Notes: generated by a model not told the origin, from the letters alone. Shown: positions 1 to 7,080, numbered from the stretch's first letter. The stretch: DNA of 17,799 nucleotides from CAYXUW01 sp964468375 (GCA_964468375.1 CAYXUW010000046.1:1-17799), one strand, 5' to 3'. Program-made: numbers and translations.

Positions 1-20
1 ACCGGAGGCACCAACAGCAA
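1..20. repeat. 20-bp direct repeat, left copy flanking the Argonaute module
   Basis: Positions 1-20 match positions 3159-3178 at 19 of 20 bases; the only difference is C at position 15 versus T at 3173. The copies lie in the same orientation on either side of the two defence genes. This copy begins at the window edge, so the repeat may extend further left. It could be a relic of insertion or two members of a dispersed intergenic repeat family; the sequence alone does not decide. Confidence 0.6.
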
Positions 21-51
21 GCACCCCGCTCAGTCGCCGCGGGGGCTTTTT
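20..51 (+). terminator. Intrinsic terminator of an upstream plus-strand gene
   Basis: AGC (20-22) plus CCCCGC (24-29) pair with GCGGGG (39-44) plus GCT (45-47), giving a nine-pair GC-rich stem with one bulged A at 23 and a nine-base loop. A run of five T (47-51) follows. This is the classic rho-independent layout. It probably ends transcription of a gene left of the window and so insulates the defence module. Confidence 0.7.
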
Positions 52-59
52 AAAAAGGG

Positions 60-88
60 TTGTGGGGGATTGGGAAATGGGATAAAAT
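60..88 (+). promoter_or_regulatory. Candidate promoter for the SPARDA-type operon
   Basis: A TAAAAT -10-like hexamer (83-88) lies 17 bases after TTGTGG (60-65), which matches the -35 consensus at only three of six positions. It is the best candidate between the terminator and the first defence gene and would give a leader of about 100 bases. The start at 196 has only a weak AGG-containing ribosome site upstream. This is a weak call made from position and the -10 match. Confidence 0.3.
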
Positions 89-195
89 TCGGTCTGCACC
101 TTTGGAGAGGAGCATCACAGAGTTAGTGTTTGGCGGATGAGAATTGAAGATATGCGAATTGAAAAACTGGTATTATCTCTAGGTTATCATTTCAA

Positions 196-1531
196 ATGGC
201 AAGGAAACGAATTGACAAAAGAGAGGTAAGTGGTCAGCAGGGTGTGAACCTCATAGAAAGTGTCGTAATGGATATGGGTTTCATATGGCGGCCAACGACT
301 TTGCATGACGCAGGTGTTGATGGCGAGATTGAAATCAGGAATCCTGATACAGGTGAAATGTCAAACTGTATTATAAAAGTACAAAGCAAGGCAATTTCGG
401 GGAAATTTACCGCAGAAACACAGGAAAGTTTCGAATATATTTGTAGACAACAAGACCTAGATTACTGGTTAAGCGGTAATGTACCAATTATTCTAGTAGT
501 GTCTCGACCTAAAATGAAAGAGGCATATTGGATTTGCATTGGTGAATACTTCAAAGATCCAGCACGTTTAAAAGACCGTCGGATTCATTTCAGTAAGAAA
601 ATACACAAATTTGACAAAACTACTGACAAAGCCTTGATGAAGTTAGCTATACCTAGGGATTCAGGACTATATTTCCCACCACCACATCAGAAGGAAACTC
701 TCTATTCGAATCTACTTCAAGTCGCATATTTTCCCAATACAATATACTGGGCAAGTACAGACTTAAGAAAACCAGGATGGTTTTGGGCAAGAGCTAGAGA
801 TCATGAAGTCAGACTTGGTAGCGAGTGGGTATTGAGGGAANNNNNNNNNNATCATGAGCTTCCACAATCTACGGGAGAAACCGTGGGATATTTTCTGCGA
901 CCGAGGTTCAGTAGAGGAATTTGATGTCGAAGAATGGTCTTGTTCTGAAGATGAAGACCGACGGCGTCAGTTTGTTCAGTTATTGAATATGTGTCTAGAG
1001 CAGAAGCTAGGTGCGTGGGGTGTTAGATATCGAAAGTCGTCGGAATGCTATTATGTCCGAGCAACTAAAGATTTGGGAAAGAGGAGTTTTAAATATTTTA
1101 GTAGGAAGAAAACGGCTCCTCGTGAGATTTTCGGTCCCCACGAAAGCAAGACAACACCAGGAAGAACTGCCTATTACCGTCATAGCGCGTTTGAGGGAAA
1201 ATTTTTAACCTTCAATGAGAATTGGTTTTTGGAAATTAATCCCACATATGTTTTTACATCAAATGGTGTTAGTGAGAGCCGGTTCGCATCCGATCGCCTT
1301 TCTGGTATTAAAAAACTGGAGAAAAATGACGCCGTTTTGGGACAGGTTATTATGTGGTCTAGATTTTTGAAACAACGATCGTTATTTAAACGCGAATATG
1401 CATTTCTCAAATTTGGAAATATTCTGAAATTTGATTGTGAACAGCATATTCCAGATGAATCTTGGCTTTTTCGGAGTGACCCGGACGCTGAATTATTTGA
1501 TGAAGATATAGAGGACGGATTGTTTACTTAA
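196..1531 (+). CDS. DREN-APAZ effector nuclease (DUF4365 + APAZ) of a SPARDA-type system, interrupted by an assembly gap
   Basis: This is the predicted effector subunit that pairs with the downstream short Argonaute. In the described SPARDA family the partner is a DNase/RNase (DREN, formerly DUF4365) that is inactive until guide-directed target recognition, after which it degrades nucleic acid without specificity. The N-terminal part shows a PD-(D/E)XK-like nuclease pattern: a GQQG helix start (13-16), DAGVDGEIE (38-46, acidic D38/D42/E44) and VQSK (62-65, QxK form). The part after the gap has the APAZ look, with FLTFNENWFLEINPTY as a hallmark stretch. There are 215 codons before the Ns (841-850) and 226 after, so the product is at least 441 residues, the usual DREN-APAZ size. 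The two halves are in different frames only because ten Ns is not a multiple of three. ATG 196 is chosen because an in-frame TGA lies at 160-162 with no standard start between. The stop overlaps the Argonaute start (TAATG), indicating translational coupling. The family call is firm; activity here is inferred. Confidence 0.88.
841..850. other. Assembly gap (10 Ns) inside the effector nuclease gene
   Basis: Ten N characters split the effector coding region. The reading frame ends exactly on a codon boundary at 840 and resumes on a codon boundary at 851. The true gap must therefore be a multiple of three if the gene is intact, and the N run is likely a placeholder length. Protein text on both sides is coherent with one DREN-APAZ protein. 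Confidence 0.9.
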
Positions 1532-2976
1532 TGAAGCTTGATTGGATAGAAGAACCTAAGCTAGATTTTCATGCAGGTCAGCATGAGGATATTCGGTTTG
1601 GACTGATGAATTATGGACCGTTCGACCTCGACAAACCAAATGCTCCGTCTACCATCCATCTTGGGATTATCGGAACTCAGAAAGCTATCGATGGTAGTAA
1701 GACTTGGATCGAACGTTGCTGTTATGGGGTAGATGCTAAAGAAAGTCCTTTAATTAACTTGTTTCCTCGTTTCCCTGGTTTTGAAGAAGATACATGCTTC
1801 CGGTCGAAACTTGCGTTTGAGGATAGATGTCTTCGCTCCATTCCAAGTGAAGATGTCTCCAAGGCGGTTAAAGCAAAAGATGAGATATCGGCGGTAAACA
1901 ATGCAGTATCATTATTTCTAGAACACATTCGATTTTTGGCAGAGGAAACGAAGGTAGATGTTATTATATGTGCCATTCCATCCGAAATTGTGGAGATTTC
2001 CGAGGTATTTGCGGATTCATGTGATGGTCAAGGCAAGGAGAATTCTAAAAAATCAAGTCATGGGTCTGTCAACTTTCATCATATGCTAAAAGCAGCTTCC
2101 ATGCAATTTAGGACACCAATCCAATTAATTATCCCAATGACGTATGGCGGTAAATCGGTGAAGAAAAGACAAAGGCACTTTCGACAATCGTTACAAGACG
2201 AGGCAACTCGCGCATGGAATTTTTTCACCGCTTTGTATTATAAGGCCGGAGGAACCCCTTGGCGACTTCCTAGGATTTCCTCTCAATTAACCACTTGTTA
2301 CGTAGGGATAGGTTTTTATAAAACCTTGGATCAAGAATCTGTTGATACTAGCGTCGCTCAGATATTTAATGAATTAGGGGACGGCATTATCATCCGCGGT
2401 GCCCAAGCTCAAGTTACCAAAGAAGATCGTCAACCGCACCTAACCGTTGAAGACGCAAGCACTGTCCTCCAAAATGCTCTTGAACGCTATCGTCAAGAAC
2501 ACAAAACAGAACCAGCTCGTGTTATGATACATAAGAGCTCTAAATATACAGAACAGGAGAAGAAGGGATTCTTAAGCGCACTAAGTGAGAACAGAATCGA
2601 AGTGTTCGACCTGATAAGTGTGCGCAAGTCGGGCATCAGACTATATAGGAAAGGGAATTATCCACCACTTAGAGGTACGCTGCTTAGTCTTAGCGATATC
2701 GATCATATCCTTTATACACGTGGAAGTATATATTTCTATGAGACTTACCCAGGCTTGTATGTGCCACGATCAATCCTTTTTAGAAGTGAAGTTTCCGAAC
2801 AATCACCCCAGACTTTGGCAAGTGAAATTTTGGCGTTGTCAAAAATGAACTGGAACAGCACACAATTTGACCATGCTATGCCAATCACAATGGAGGCGGC
2901 GCACAGAGTAGGAAATGTTCTAAAGTATGTCGAGAAAGACTCAGACATTTGTCCTCGCTATAGTTATTATATGTAA
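1531..2976 (+). CDS. Short prokaryotic Argonaute (MID-PIWI, catalytically degenerate)
   Basis: A 481-residue protein with only the MID and PIWI lobes, the length typical of short pAgos, which lack N and PAZ domains and borrow an APAZ from the partner protein. Family landmarks appear in order: QDEATRAWNFFTALYYKAGG (222-241), YVGIGFY (257-263), HKSSKY (334-339), PPLRGT (378-383), LYTRGS (394-399), MNWNSTQFD (439-447), PIT (451-453) and a C-terminal YSYYM (477-481). The strand that normally carries the first catalytic aspartate has glycine at 261 (GIGFY), so target slicing is not expected. A basic patch at Y205/K208/K211/K212 with Q222 and K238 could form the pocket for the guide 5' phosphate; this assignment is inferred. 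The start overlaps the stop of the effector gene by one base, so the two proteins are probably made together as a heterodimer. By family analogy it loads an RNA guide, recognises invading DNA and triggers the nuclease partner. Confidence 0.92.
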   Translation: MKLDWIEEPKLDFHAGQHEDIRFGLMNYGPFDLDKPNAPSTIHLGIIGTQKAIDGSKTWIERCCYGVDAKESPLINLFPRFPGFEEDTCFRSKLAFEDRCLRSIPSEDVSKAVKAKDEISAVNNAVSLFLEHIRFLAEETKVDVIICAIPSEIVEISEVFADSCDGQGKENSKKSSHGSVNFHHMLKAASMQFRTPIQLIIPMTYGGKSVKKRQRHFRQSLQDEATRAWNFFTALYYKAGGTPWRLPRISSQLTTCYVGIGFYKTLDQESVDTSVAQIFNELGDGIIIRGAQAQVTKEDRQPHLTVEDASTVLQNALERYRQEHKTEPARVMIHKSSKYTEQEKKGFLSALSENRIEVFDLISVRKSGIRLYRKGNYPPLRGTLLSLSDIDHILYTRGSIYFYETYPGLYVPRSILFRSEVSEQSPQTLASEILALSKMNWNSTQFDHAMPITMEAAHRVGNVLKYVEKDSDICPRYSYYM

Positions 2977-3158
2977 GAACAGCACACAAATCAGTTGTTA
3001 GTAAGTAGAGATAGCAGGGTAAACAAGCAGAAAGTTTTTTTGAAAGAATTGCTGGCTTAGTTTTTACCTAAAGTTGGTGTTGGTTCCGTAGGACGCGAGT
3101 GAGGAGCGTTATTATTACGCAGTCCCGAAGGGACGAAGTAAAATGGGAAAATGGCCGA

Positions 3159-3178
3159 ACCGGAGGCACCAATAGCAA
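3159..3178. repeat. 20-bp direct repeat, right copy flanking the Argonaute module
   Basis: This copy matches positions 1-20 at 19 of 20 bases and lies in the same orientation, about 180 bases after the Argonaute stop codon. Together the two copies bracket the whole defence module plus its candidate promoter and the preceding terminator. Confidence 0.6.
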
Positions 3179-3193
3179 AGGGAAAGTAGTTTT

Positions 3194-3220
3194 AACGGCA
3201 ACTCTCTCGCCCTCGGTTGT
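3194..3220. repeat. 27-bp direct repeat, copy 1
   Basis: This matches 3679-3705 at 25 of 27 bases with an identical 19-base core, caactctctcgccctcggt (3199-3217 and 3684-3702). The copies are 485 bases apart, in the same orientation, and bracket the small minus-strand gene at 3314-3604. Confidence 0.75.
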
Positions 3221-3234
3221 TCGGTGGAGTGTCG

Positions 3235-3300
3235 CCGAAGCGGGCTGGCGAGGCAGGCGCAATAGGCGATTAAGCCGTTCGCCAATTGCTTCGGGGTTTT
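3235..3300 (+). terminator. Nested inverted repeat, possible terminator for the defence operon
   Basis: CCGAAGC (3235-3241) pairs with GCTTCGG (3288-3294), and inside it GGCGA (3265-3269) pairs with TCGCC (3279-3283) across a nine-base loop. The outer stem is followed by GG and four T (3297-3300). It could end the plus-strand defence transcript, though it lies about 260 bases past the stop codon and the outer loop is long. It could equally be the folded core of an intergenic repeat or small RNA. Confidence 0.35.
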
Positions 3301-3313
3301 CGAGGTTAAGTTA

Positions 3314-3604
3314 TCAGGCAAGTCCTTCTCTGATTGCTTTTTTGTGCTGAAGCAGGAGTTCTGCGGCGCGGTCACAACGATTAGGGTCTGCGGACAGGCT
3401 CATTTGAGCAGTGGCGATATTTGCCAAGTATTCAGAAATAGGTTCGATGCTGTCATTTTCCAGTACCAGTTTTAATACCTGCGGAACGTAGCTATCGTAT
3501 TCTCCACGGGCGCACGGCTCGTTTGAAACACCAATGGGATCCCATACATAGTAGAGCACCTCATCGACACGCTTTTGCAGTTCACTATTATCAAATGTTC
3601 TCAT
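3314..3604 (-). CDS. Conserved hypothetical protein, 96 aa
   Basis: A small soluble, mostly helical acidic protein with no signal peptide or membrane segment. It contains a stretch RVDEVLYYVWDPIGVSNEP (12-30), followed by a Tyr-rich motif (YDSYVPQVLKLV, 36-47) and a helical C-terminal half ending HKKAIREGLA. The text has the feel of a conserved family of short proteins of unknown function. I do not recognise a domain and assign no role. A GGCGGA ribosome-binding-like stretch lies about nine bases upstream of ATG 3604. It is encoded opposite to the Argonaute module, convergent with it, and lies between the two 27-bp direct repeats. Whether it belongs to the accessory region or to the core genome is open. 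Confidence 0.7.
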   Translation of the reverse strand: MRTFDNSELQKRVDEVLYYVWDPIGVSNEPCARGEYDSYVPQVLKLVLENDSIEPISEYLANIATAQMSLSADPNRCDRAAELLLQHKKAIREGLA

Positions 3605-3678
3605 TTAAATTTTCCGCCAAAAATAACATACAACGCTTTTGCCAAGGATTTAGTGTAACTGGGAGGGAATAGGATGTC

Positions 3679-3705
3679 AACGTCAACTCTCTCGCCCTCG
3701 GTGGT
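3679..3705. repeat. 27-bp direct repeat, copy 2
   Basis: Second copy of the repeat at 3194-3220 (25 of 27 bases identical). It lies between the small hypothetical gene and the 3' end of the CapD-like gene, ending 13 bases before that gene's stop codon, so it marks the core-genome side of the repeat-rich region. Confidence 0.75.
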
Positions 3706-3718
3706 TGCGGTAAACGGC

Positions 3719-5668
3719 TTAATTGTTGTTATTTCCGCCGGTGTATTCGGGGACGAGGATTTTTATTTTTTCGACTATTTCGCTGTGGTTTTGGGTTTGT
3801 GCGGTGGTCAGCAGGGCGTCTATGCCGGCGCGGAGCTTGTCGCGGTCCATCGGGATGTTTTTCCATATAGCGATTTTGGGGTGTCTTGTCGTCTGCATAT
3901 CCTCGCCTTTGATGGAGAGCTCCTCGAAGAGCTTTTCGCCGGGCCTTAGACCTGTGAATGCTACTTCAATGTCTTCACCGGGGCGGAATCCGCTGAGGGT
4001 GATAAGCTCTCTGGCGAGGTCGACGATTTTTACGGGCTCACCCATATCGAGGACGAAGATTTCACCGCCCTGTCCCATTGTGGCGGCCTGGAGGACGAGC
4101 TGGCTGGCTTCGGGGATAGTCATAAAGTAGCGTTTCATATCGGGATGGGTAACGGTTACGGGGCCGCCGTCGGCGATTTGTTTTTTGAAGATGGGGACTA
4201 CGGAGCCGTCGGAGCCGAGGACGTTGCCGAAGCGGACGGTGACGAAATGGGTCTGGCTTGTACGGTTTAGGTCCTGGATATATATTTCGGCGACCCGCTT
4301 TGACGAGCCCATTATGCTGGTGGGGTTTACGGCCTTGTCGGTGCTTATCATTACGAAGTTTGTGCTGCCGGTGCGGTCGGCGGCGTCGGCGACGTTTCGC
4401 GTGCCTGTAACGTTGTTTTTGATTGCTTCTCCGGGGTTAATCTCCATCAGGGGGACGTGCTTGTGTGCGGCGGCGTGGATGACGACCTGCGGTTTGTATT
4501 TGTCGAAGATTTCATCCACCCGCGTTCTGTCGGTGATGTTGCAGATGATTGTTTCTATTTGTGCTTCGGGGAATTTTCTATTTAATTCGCGTTCTATGTA
4601 AAACAGGGGGTTTTCGGCCTGCTCGATGAGCAGAAGCAGCTTGGGTTGAAAGTTGCATAGCTGTCTGCACATTTCCGAGCCGATAGAGCCGCCGGCACCG
4701 GTGACGAGAATTACTTTATCTTTGGCGAAAGCTTCTATGAGGTCGAGGTCGAGTTCGACGGCCTCTCTGCCGAGCAGGTCGTTGATATCGACGGCGCGGA
4801 TTTGGGAGACCCTGAATCTGCCTGATGCGATGTCGGTTATTGAGGGGACGGTGCGGAACTGCAGTTTGGTGCCCTCGCATACCCGGACGACGCGTCGTAG
4901 CTGGGTATGAGTTGCTGAAGGCATTGCGATGGCGACTTCATCGATGTTACGGTTTTCGGCGATTTTGGGGAGCTGTTCTACGGTTCCGAGGACGGGCAGA
5001 CCGTGGATTAGCGTGCCTTTTTTGGCAAGGTCGTCGTCGATAAATCCGACTACCTCATATTCGGCGACGGGCTTGTGATGAATTGCCCGAAGCAGCTCTT
5101 CGCCGGCGTCGCCTGCGCCGACTATCAGGAATCTTTTGAGCCGGCCGGCTTCGACGGCTTGGAACTCCTCGTGGTATAGTCTTATCAGCATTCGCAGACC
5201 GGCCAGCAGCAGGACGGTAGCGAACATATCGGCCATACATATACCTTCCGTCGGACTTTGCAGACCCGTCGGCAAGTTTCTCCGGATGGGGTCGATATAA
5301 CTCACTGCGAACCATAGTCCTACGATGGCAAAAGTGCTGACCAGTGATGCCCGGAGTATTCCAAGGAGGTCGGAGATTCCTACATATCGCCACCAGCCGC
5401 GATATTGCTTTAAGAGGCCAAATATCGGCAGCTTTATTACGAGAAAGAACAGCAGCATGGGAGGATACTGGCCCACAAGCCACCTGCGGCTGAACTTCAT
5501 ATTTTGCGCCACCAGGAAGGATAGCATCAAGGAGGTAGCGAAAACAAGTATATGGGCAAATATAATGAGGAATTTGCGGTAACGCAGCAAGGCTGTTATG
5601 GGTGTTGCTGGTTCTGACGGGGGGCGGTTCTGGTCTTTTAGCTGTGTATTTACGTTTGCGTCAGGCAT
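3719..5668 (-). CDS. Membrane-anchored nucleotide-sugar 4,6-dehydratase (CapD/WbpM/PglF type)
   Basis: A 649-residue inner-membrane enzyme of the FlaA1/CapD large-SDR family, which converts UDP-GlcNAc-type sugars to 4-keto-6-deoxy intermediates for surface polysaccharide or glycoprotein glycans. About four hydrophobic segments fall at roughly 33-53, 69-87, 103-123 and 145-163. A first Rossmann-like CoA-binding-type domain has GAGDAGEE at 184-191. The catalytic SDR domain has the NAD-binding TGAGGSIG at 323-330, STDKA at 442-446 and MGSSK at 453-457. This arrangement of T443/D444/K445 with M453 and K457 is typical of the dehydratases, which lack the usual SDR tyrosine. Length is normal for the membrane-bound class. 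No other polysaccharide gene adjoins it here, and it has its own promoter-like region with an inverted repeat. The exact sugar substrate cannot be read from the sequence. Confidence 0.92.
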   Translation of the reverse strand: MPDANVNTQLKDQNRPPSEPATPITALLRYRKFLIIFAHILVFATSLMLSFLVAQNMKFSRRWLVGQYPPMLLFFLVIKLPIFGLLKQYRGWWRYVGISDLLGILRASLVSTFAIVGLWFAVSYIDPIRRNLPTGLQSPTEGICMADMFATVLLLAGLRMLIRLYHEEFQAVEAGRLKRFLIVGAGDAGEELLRAIHHKPVAEYEVVGFIDDDLAKKGTLIHGLPVLGTVEQLPKIAENRNIDEVAIAMPSATHTQLRRVVRVCEGTKLQFRTVPSITDIASGRFRVSQIRAVDINDLLGREAVELDLDLIEAFAKDKVILVTGAGGSIGSEMCRQLCNFQPKLLLLIEQAENPLFYIERELNRKFPEAQIETIICNITDRTRVDEIFDKYKPQVVIHAAAHKHVPLMEINPGEAIKNNVTGTRNVADAADRTGSTNFVMISTDKAVNPTSIMGSSKRVAEIYIQDLNRTSQTHFVTVRFGNVLGSDGSVVPIFKKQIADGGPVTVTHPDMKRYFMTIPEASQLVLQAATMGQGGEIFVLDMGEPVKIVDLARELITLSGFRPGEDIEVAFTGLRPGEKLFEELSIKGEDMQTTRHPKIAIWKNIPMDRDKLRAGIDALLTTAQTQNHSEIVEKIKILVPEYTGGNNNN

Positions 5669-5707
5669 ATTTTACTAAACATTCCGGTTTCACCCTCCGG
5701 TTTTTAC

Positions 5708-5736
5708 AAGCTTAAGTTTAACAATAACTTAAGCTT
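5708..5736. repeat. 11-bp perfect inverted repeat upstream of the CapD-like gene, operator-like
   Basis: AAGCTTAAGTT (5708-5718) and AACTTAAGCTT (5726-5736) form a perfect 11-bp inverted repeat around a seven-base spacer. It covers the -10 and most of the spacer of the candidate minus-strand promoter. AT-rich arms without a T tract argue against a terminator and fit a repressor-binding dyad or a leader hairpin; which one is inferred. Confidence 0.55.
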
Positions 5737-5743
5737 ATGTCAA
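5715..5743 (-). promoter_or_regulatory. Candidate sigma-70-type promoter for the CapD-like gene
   Basis: On the minus strand a perfect TTGACA (5738-5743) is followed after 17 bases by TAAACT (5715-5720), four of six matches to the -10 consensus. It lies about 45 bases upstream of the start codon. A purine-rich GGAGGG occurs in the leader, further from the ATG than usual. Confidence 0.55.
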
Positions 5744-5793
5744 GGAATAATCGCCGTCTTACGGGTCGGGGGAGCGGCTTATGGACTTTTGTT

Positions 5794-7080
5794 CTACTGT
5801 GACGGCTCCGTTTCTGATTCAGCGGCAAAGGGCTCTGATTCGGTATCGGAGGCAAGGGTATAAATGTCATCCAGAGCGGTATTGTCGACTTTGTTGCGCA
5901 TAAGTGCGTAGATTATAGTGTTGGCGGAAAAATAAAAGCTTATTACAAACGAAACCAACGAGCCCACGGCAATCAATAGAACTAAATAAATCAAAAATGC
6001 TGCTGTTGATTCCGACCAGTTAACTGTTGCCCAGCTTTGCACACCCCGCAGGCCGGTGAAGGTTGGTGTCGGCCAGATTGCAGCAAGTTTATTGACCTCA
6101 TTGCTGCTGTTGTCGGTCCATACGCCAAGCTGTAAAAACCAGTGGGTAATCCAGAGTAACAGAAAGATAAAGAACCGGACGAATAAATAACAAATCGCTC
6201 CGTAAACGGCAGCTATAGCGGTATAAAAACCCATTTGCCATGGCTTTGAATATATGTAACTAAAAGAGCGGCTTATTGCGTCGAAGCAGTCTGAGCCGTC
6301 GTAGGCGATAGCCGGGAACATTAAGTTGAAACCGGCAACAGTTCCTATCATAACGGTTGCTATCAGTGTTCCTGCGACCAGAGCCAGGAGCGTAAAGATG
6401 CCCATTATTAACTCGCCTATTATTGGGATGTTGCCTATGACTCCCAAGAGGAAGATAAAAAAGCCGATAAAGATAATGATGCAAATCGGAAGCAGGGGCG
6501 TAGTGAAGAGACTCAGAAATCTTCTGGCGCTGAATCGCAGGGCTTCAACCATACCGGGTTTTTCGCCTCGGGCAAGCTGGAGGGCTGCAATTCGACAAAG
6601 ACTGCCGCCGGCAATGGAAGCCACGGCAAGCACTGCTGCGAAAAATATTATACTGTAAATGTAATGGTACCTGAGCGCCCATTTTAATGCCTTGAAGGAA
6701 TCAGAGATGTTTATCATTACGCTGGTGAAATCGAATGCGAAGAGGGACTTTAATGCGCCGTGGAATTTCTCAGAGCCGAATTTCCAGAGTGTGGAGAAAA
6801 CGCCTTTTCTATCGCCTCTTTCTTTGTAATTTTCAATGAATGGTTTTACTGTTTGGGGATTGGTTACATATTTTTGCAATTCGGTGGTTTGGCCCTGCGT
6901 TTTCGGGACGGCGACGACTGTTTTGCTGCGGTCCATAAGCCAACCGGTGAGGGATATAATAGCTAATGCTGCAAAAGTGATTATCAGTTTGCTCGGCTGA
7001 ATAGCCATACGAAAAGTCTGGAATATCTTTGGGAATAAGAGATTATTGAAATTCTTGGGGAGATTTTTTTCGCTGCCCAT
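5794..7080 (-). CDS. Multi-pass membrane protein, planctomycete-type, function unknown
   Basis: A 428-residue integral membrane protein with about seven hydrophobic segments: one near the N terminus (IITFAALAIISLTGWL) and others spread to about residue 385, with a large extracytoplasmic-looking region after the first. The tail is acidic and Glu/Ser-rich. Motifs such as SRSFSYIYSKPW in the middle recall conserved planctomycete membrane proteins of unknown role; I cannot name a Pfam domain with confidence. The start is placed at ATG 7080, not the TTG at 7095, because AAAGGA sits seven bases before it and is an excellent ribosome site. A promoter-like pair lies just upstream, so it is probably transcribed on its own. 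Confidence 0.8.
   Translation of the reverse strand: MGSEKNLPKNFNNLLFPKIFQTFRMAIQPSKLIITFAALAIISLTGWLMDRSKTVVAVPKTQGQTTELQKYVTNPQTVKPFIENYKERGDRKGVFSTLWKFGSEKFHGALKSLFAFDFTSVMINISDSFKALKWALRYHYIYSIIFFAAVLAVASIAGGSLCRIAALQLARGEKPGMVEALRFSARRFLSLFTTPLLPICIIIFIGFFIFLLGVIGNIPIIGELIMGIFTLLALVAGTLIATVMIGTVAGFNLMFPAIAYDGSDCFDAISRSFSYIYSKPWQMGFYTAIAAVYGAICYLFVRFFIFLLLWITHWFLQLGVWTDNSSNEVNKLAAIWPTPTFTGLRGVQSWATVNWSESTAAFLIYLVLLIAVGSLVSFVISFYFSANTIIYALMRNKVDNTALDDIYTLASDTESEPFAAESETEPSQ

Larger units (their letters stand above)
2977..3313. other. Repeat-rich intergenic region after the Argonaute gene
   Basis: No credible gene is seen in these 337 bases; the open frames are short, Arg/Ser-rich and not recognisable. 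The region holds a small palindrome around CCCGAAGGG (3124-3132), the right copy of the 20-bp repeat, one copy of a 27-bp repeat (3194-3220), and a nested inverted repeat (3235-3294). This mix resembles a dispersed intergenic repeat element rather than simple spacer DNA. Confidence 0.55.

Noticed and set aside
196..924. Reading frame continuing through the Ns to a stop at 924 as a separate 242-residue gene
   Set aside because: The last 25 or so residues arise from a frame shift caused by the placeholder gap; the other frame after the gap reads clearly as the rest of the DREN-APAZ protein.
3264..3300. Resemblance to cloning-vector lacZ-alpha text (an AGGCGATTAAG string followed by GGGGTTTTC)
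   Set aside because: The identity is only about eleven contiguous bases and the rest differs, so vector contamination is not supported.
3099..3350. Plus-strand open frame of 83 codons overlapping the repeat-rich region, with minus-strand frames over the same DNA
   Set aside because: Composition is Arg/Ser-rich and unlike a folded protein, it runs through repeats and inverted repeats, and it overlaps the more convincing minus-strand gene at 3314-3604.
4185..4601. Long plus-strand frames inside the CapD-like gene and similar frames opposite gpmI, mutL and btuC
   Set aside because: They are antisense shadows of clearly identified genes with no recognisable protein features.
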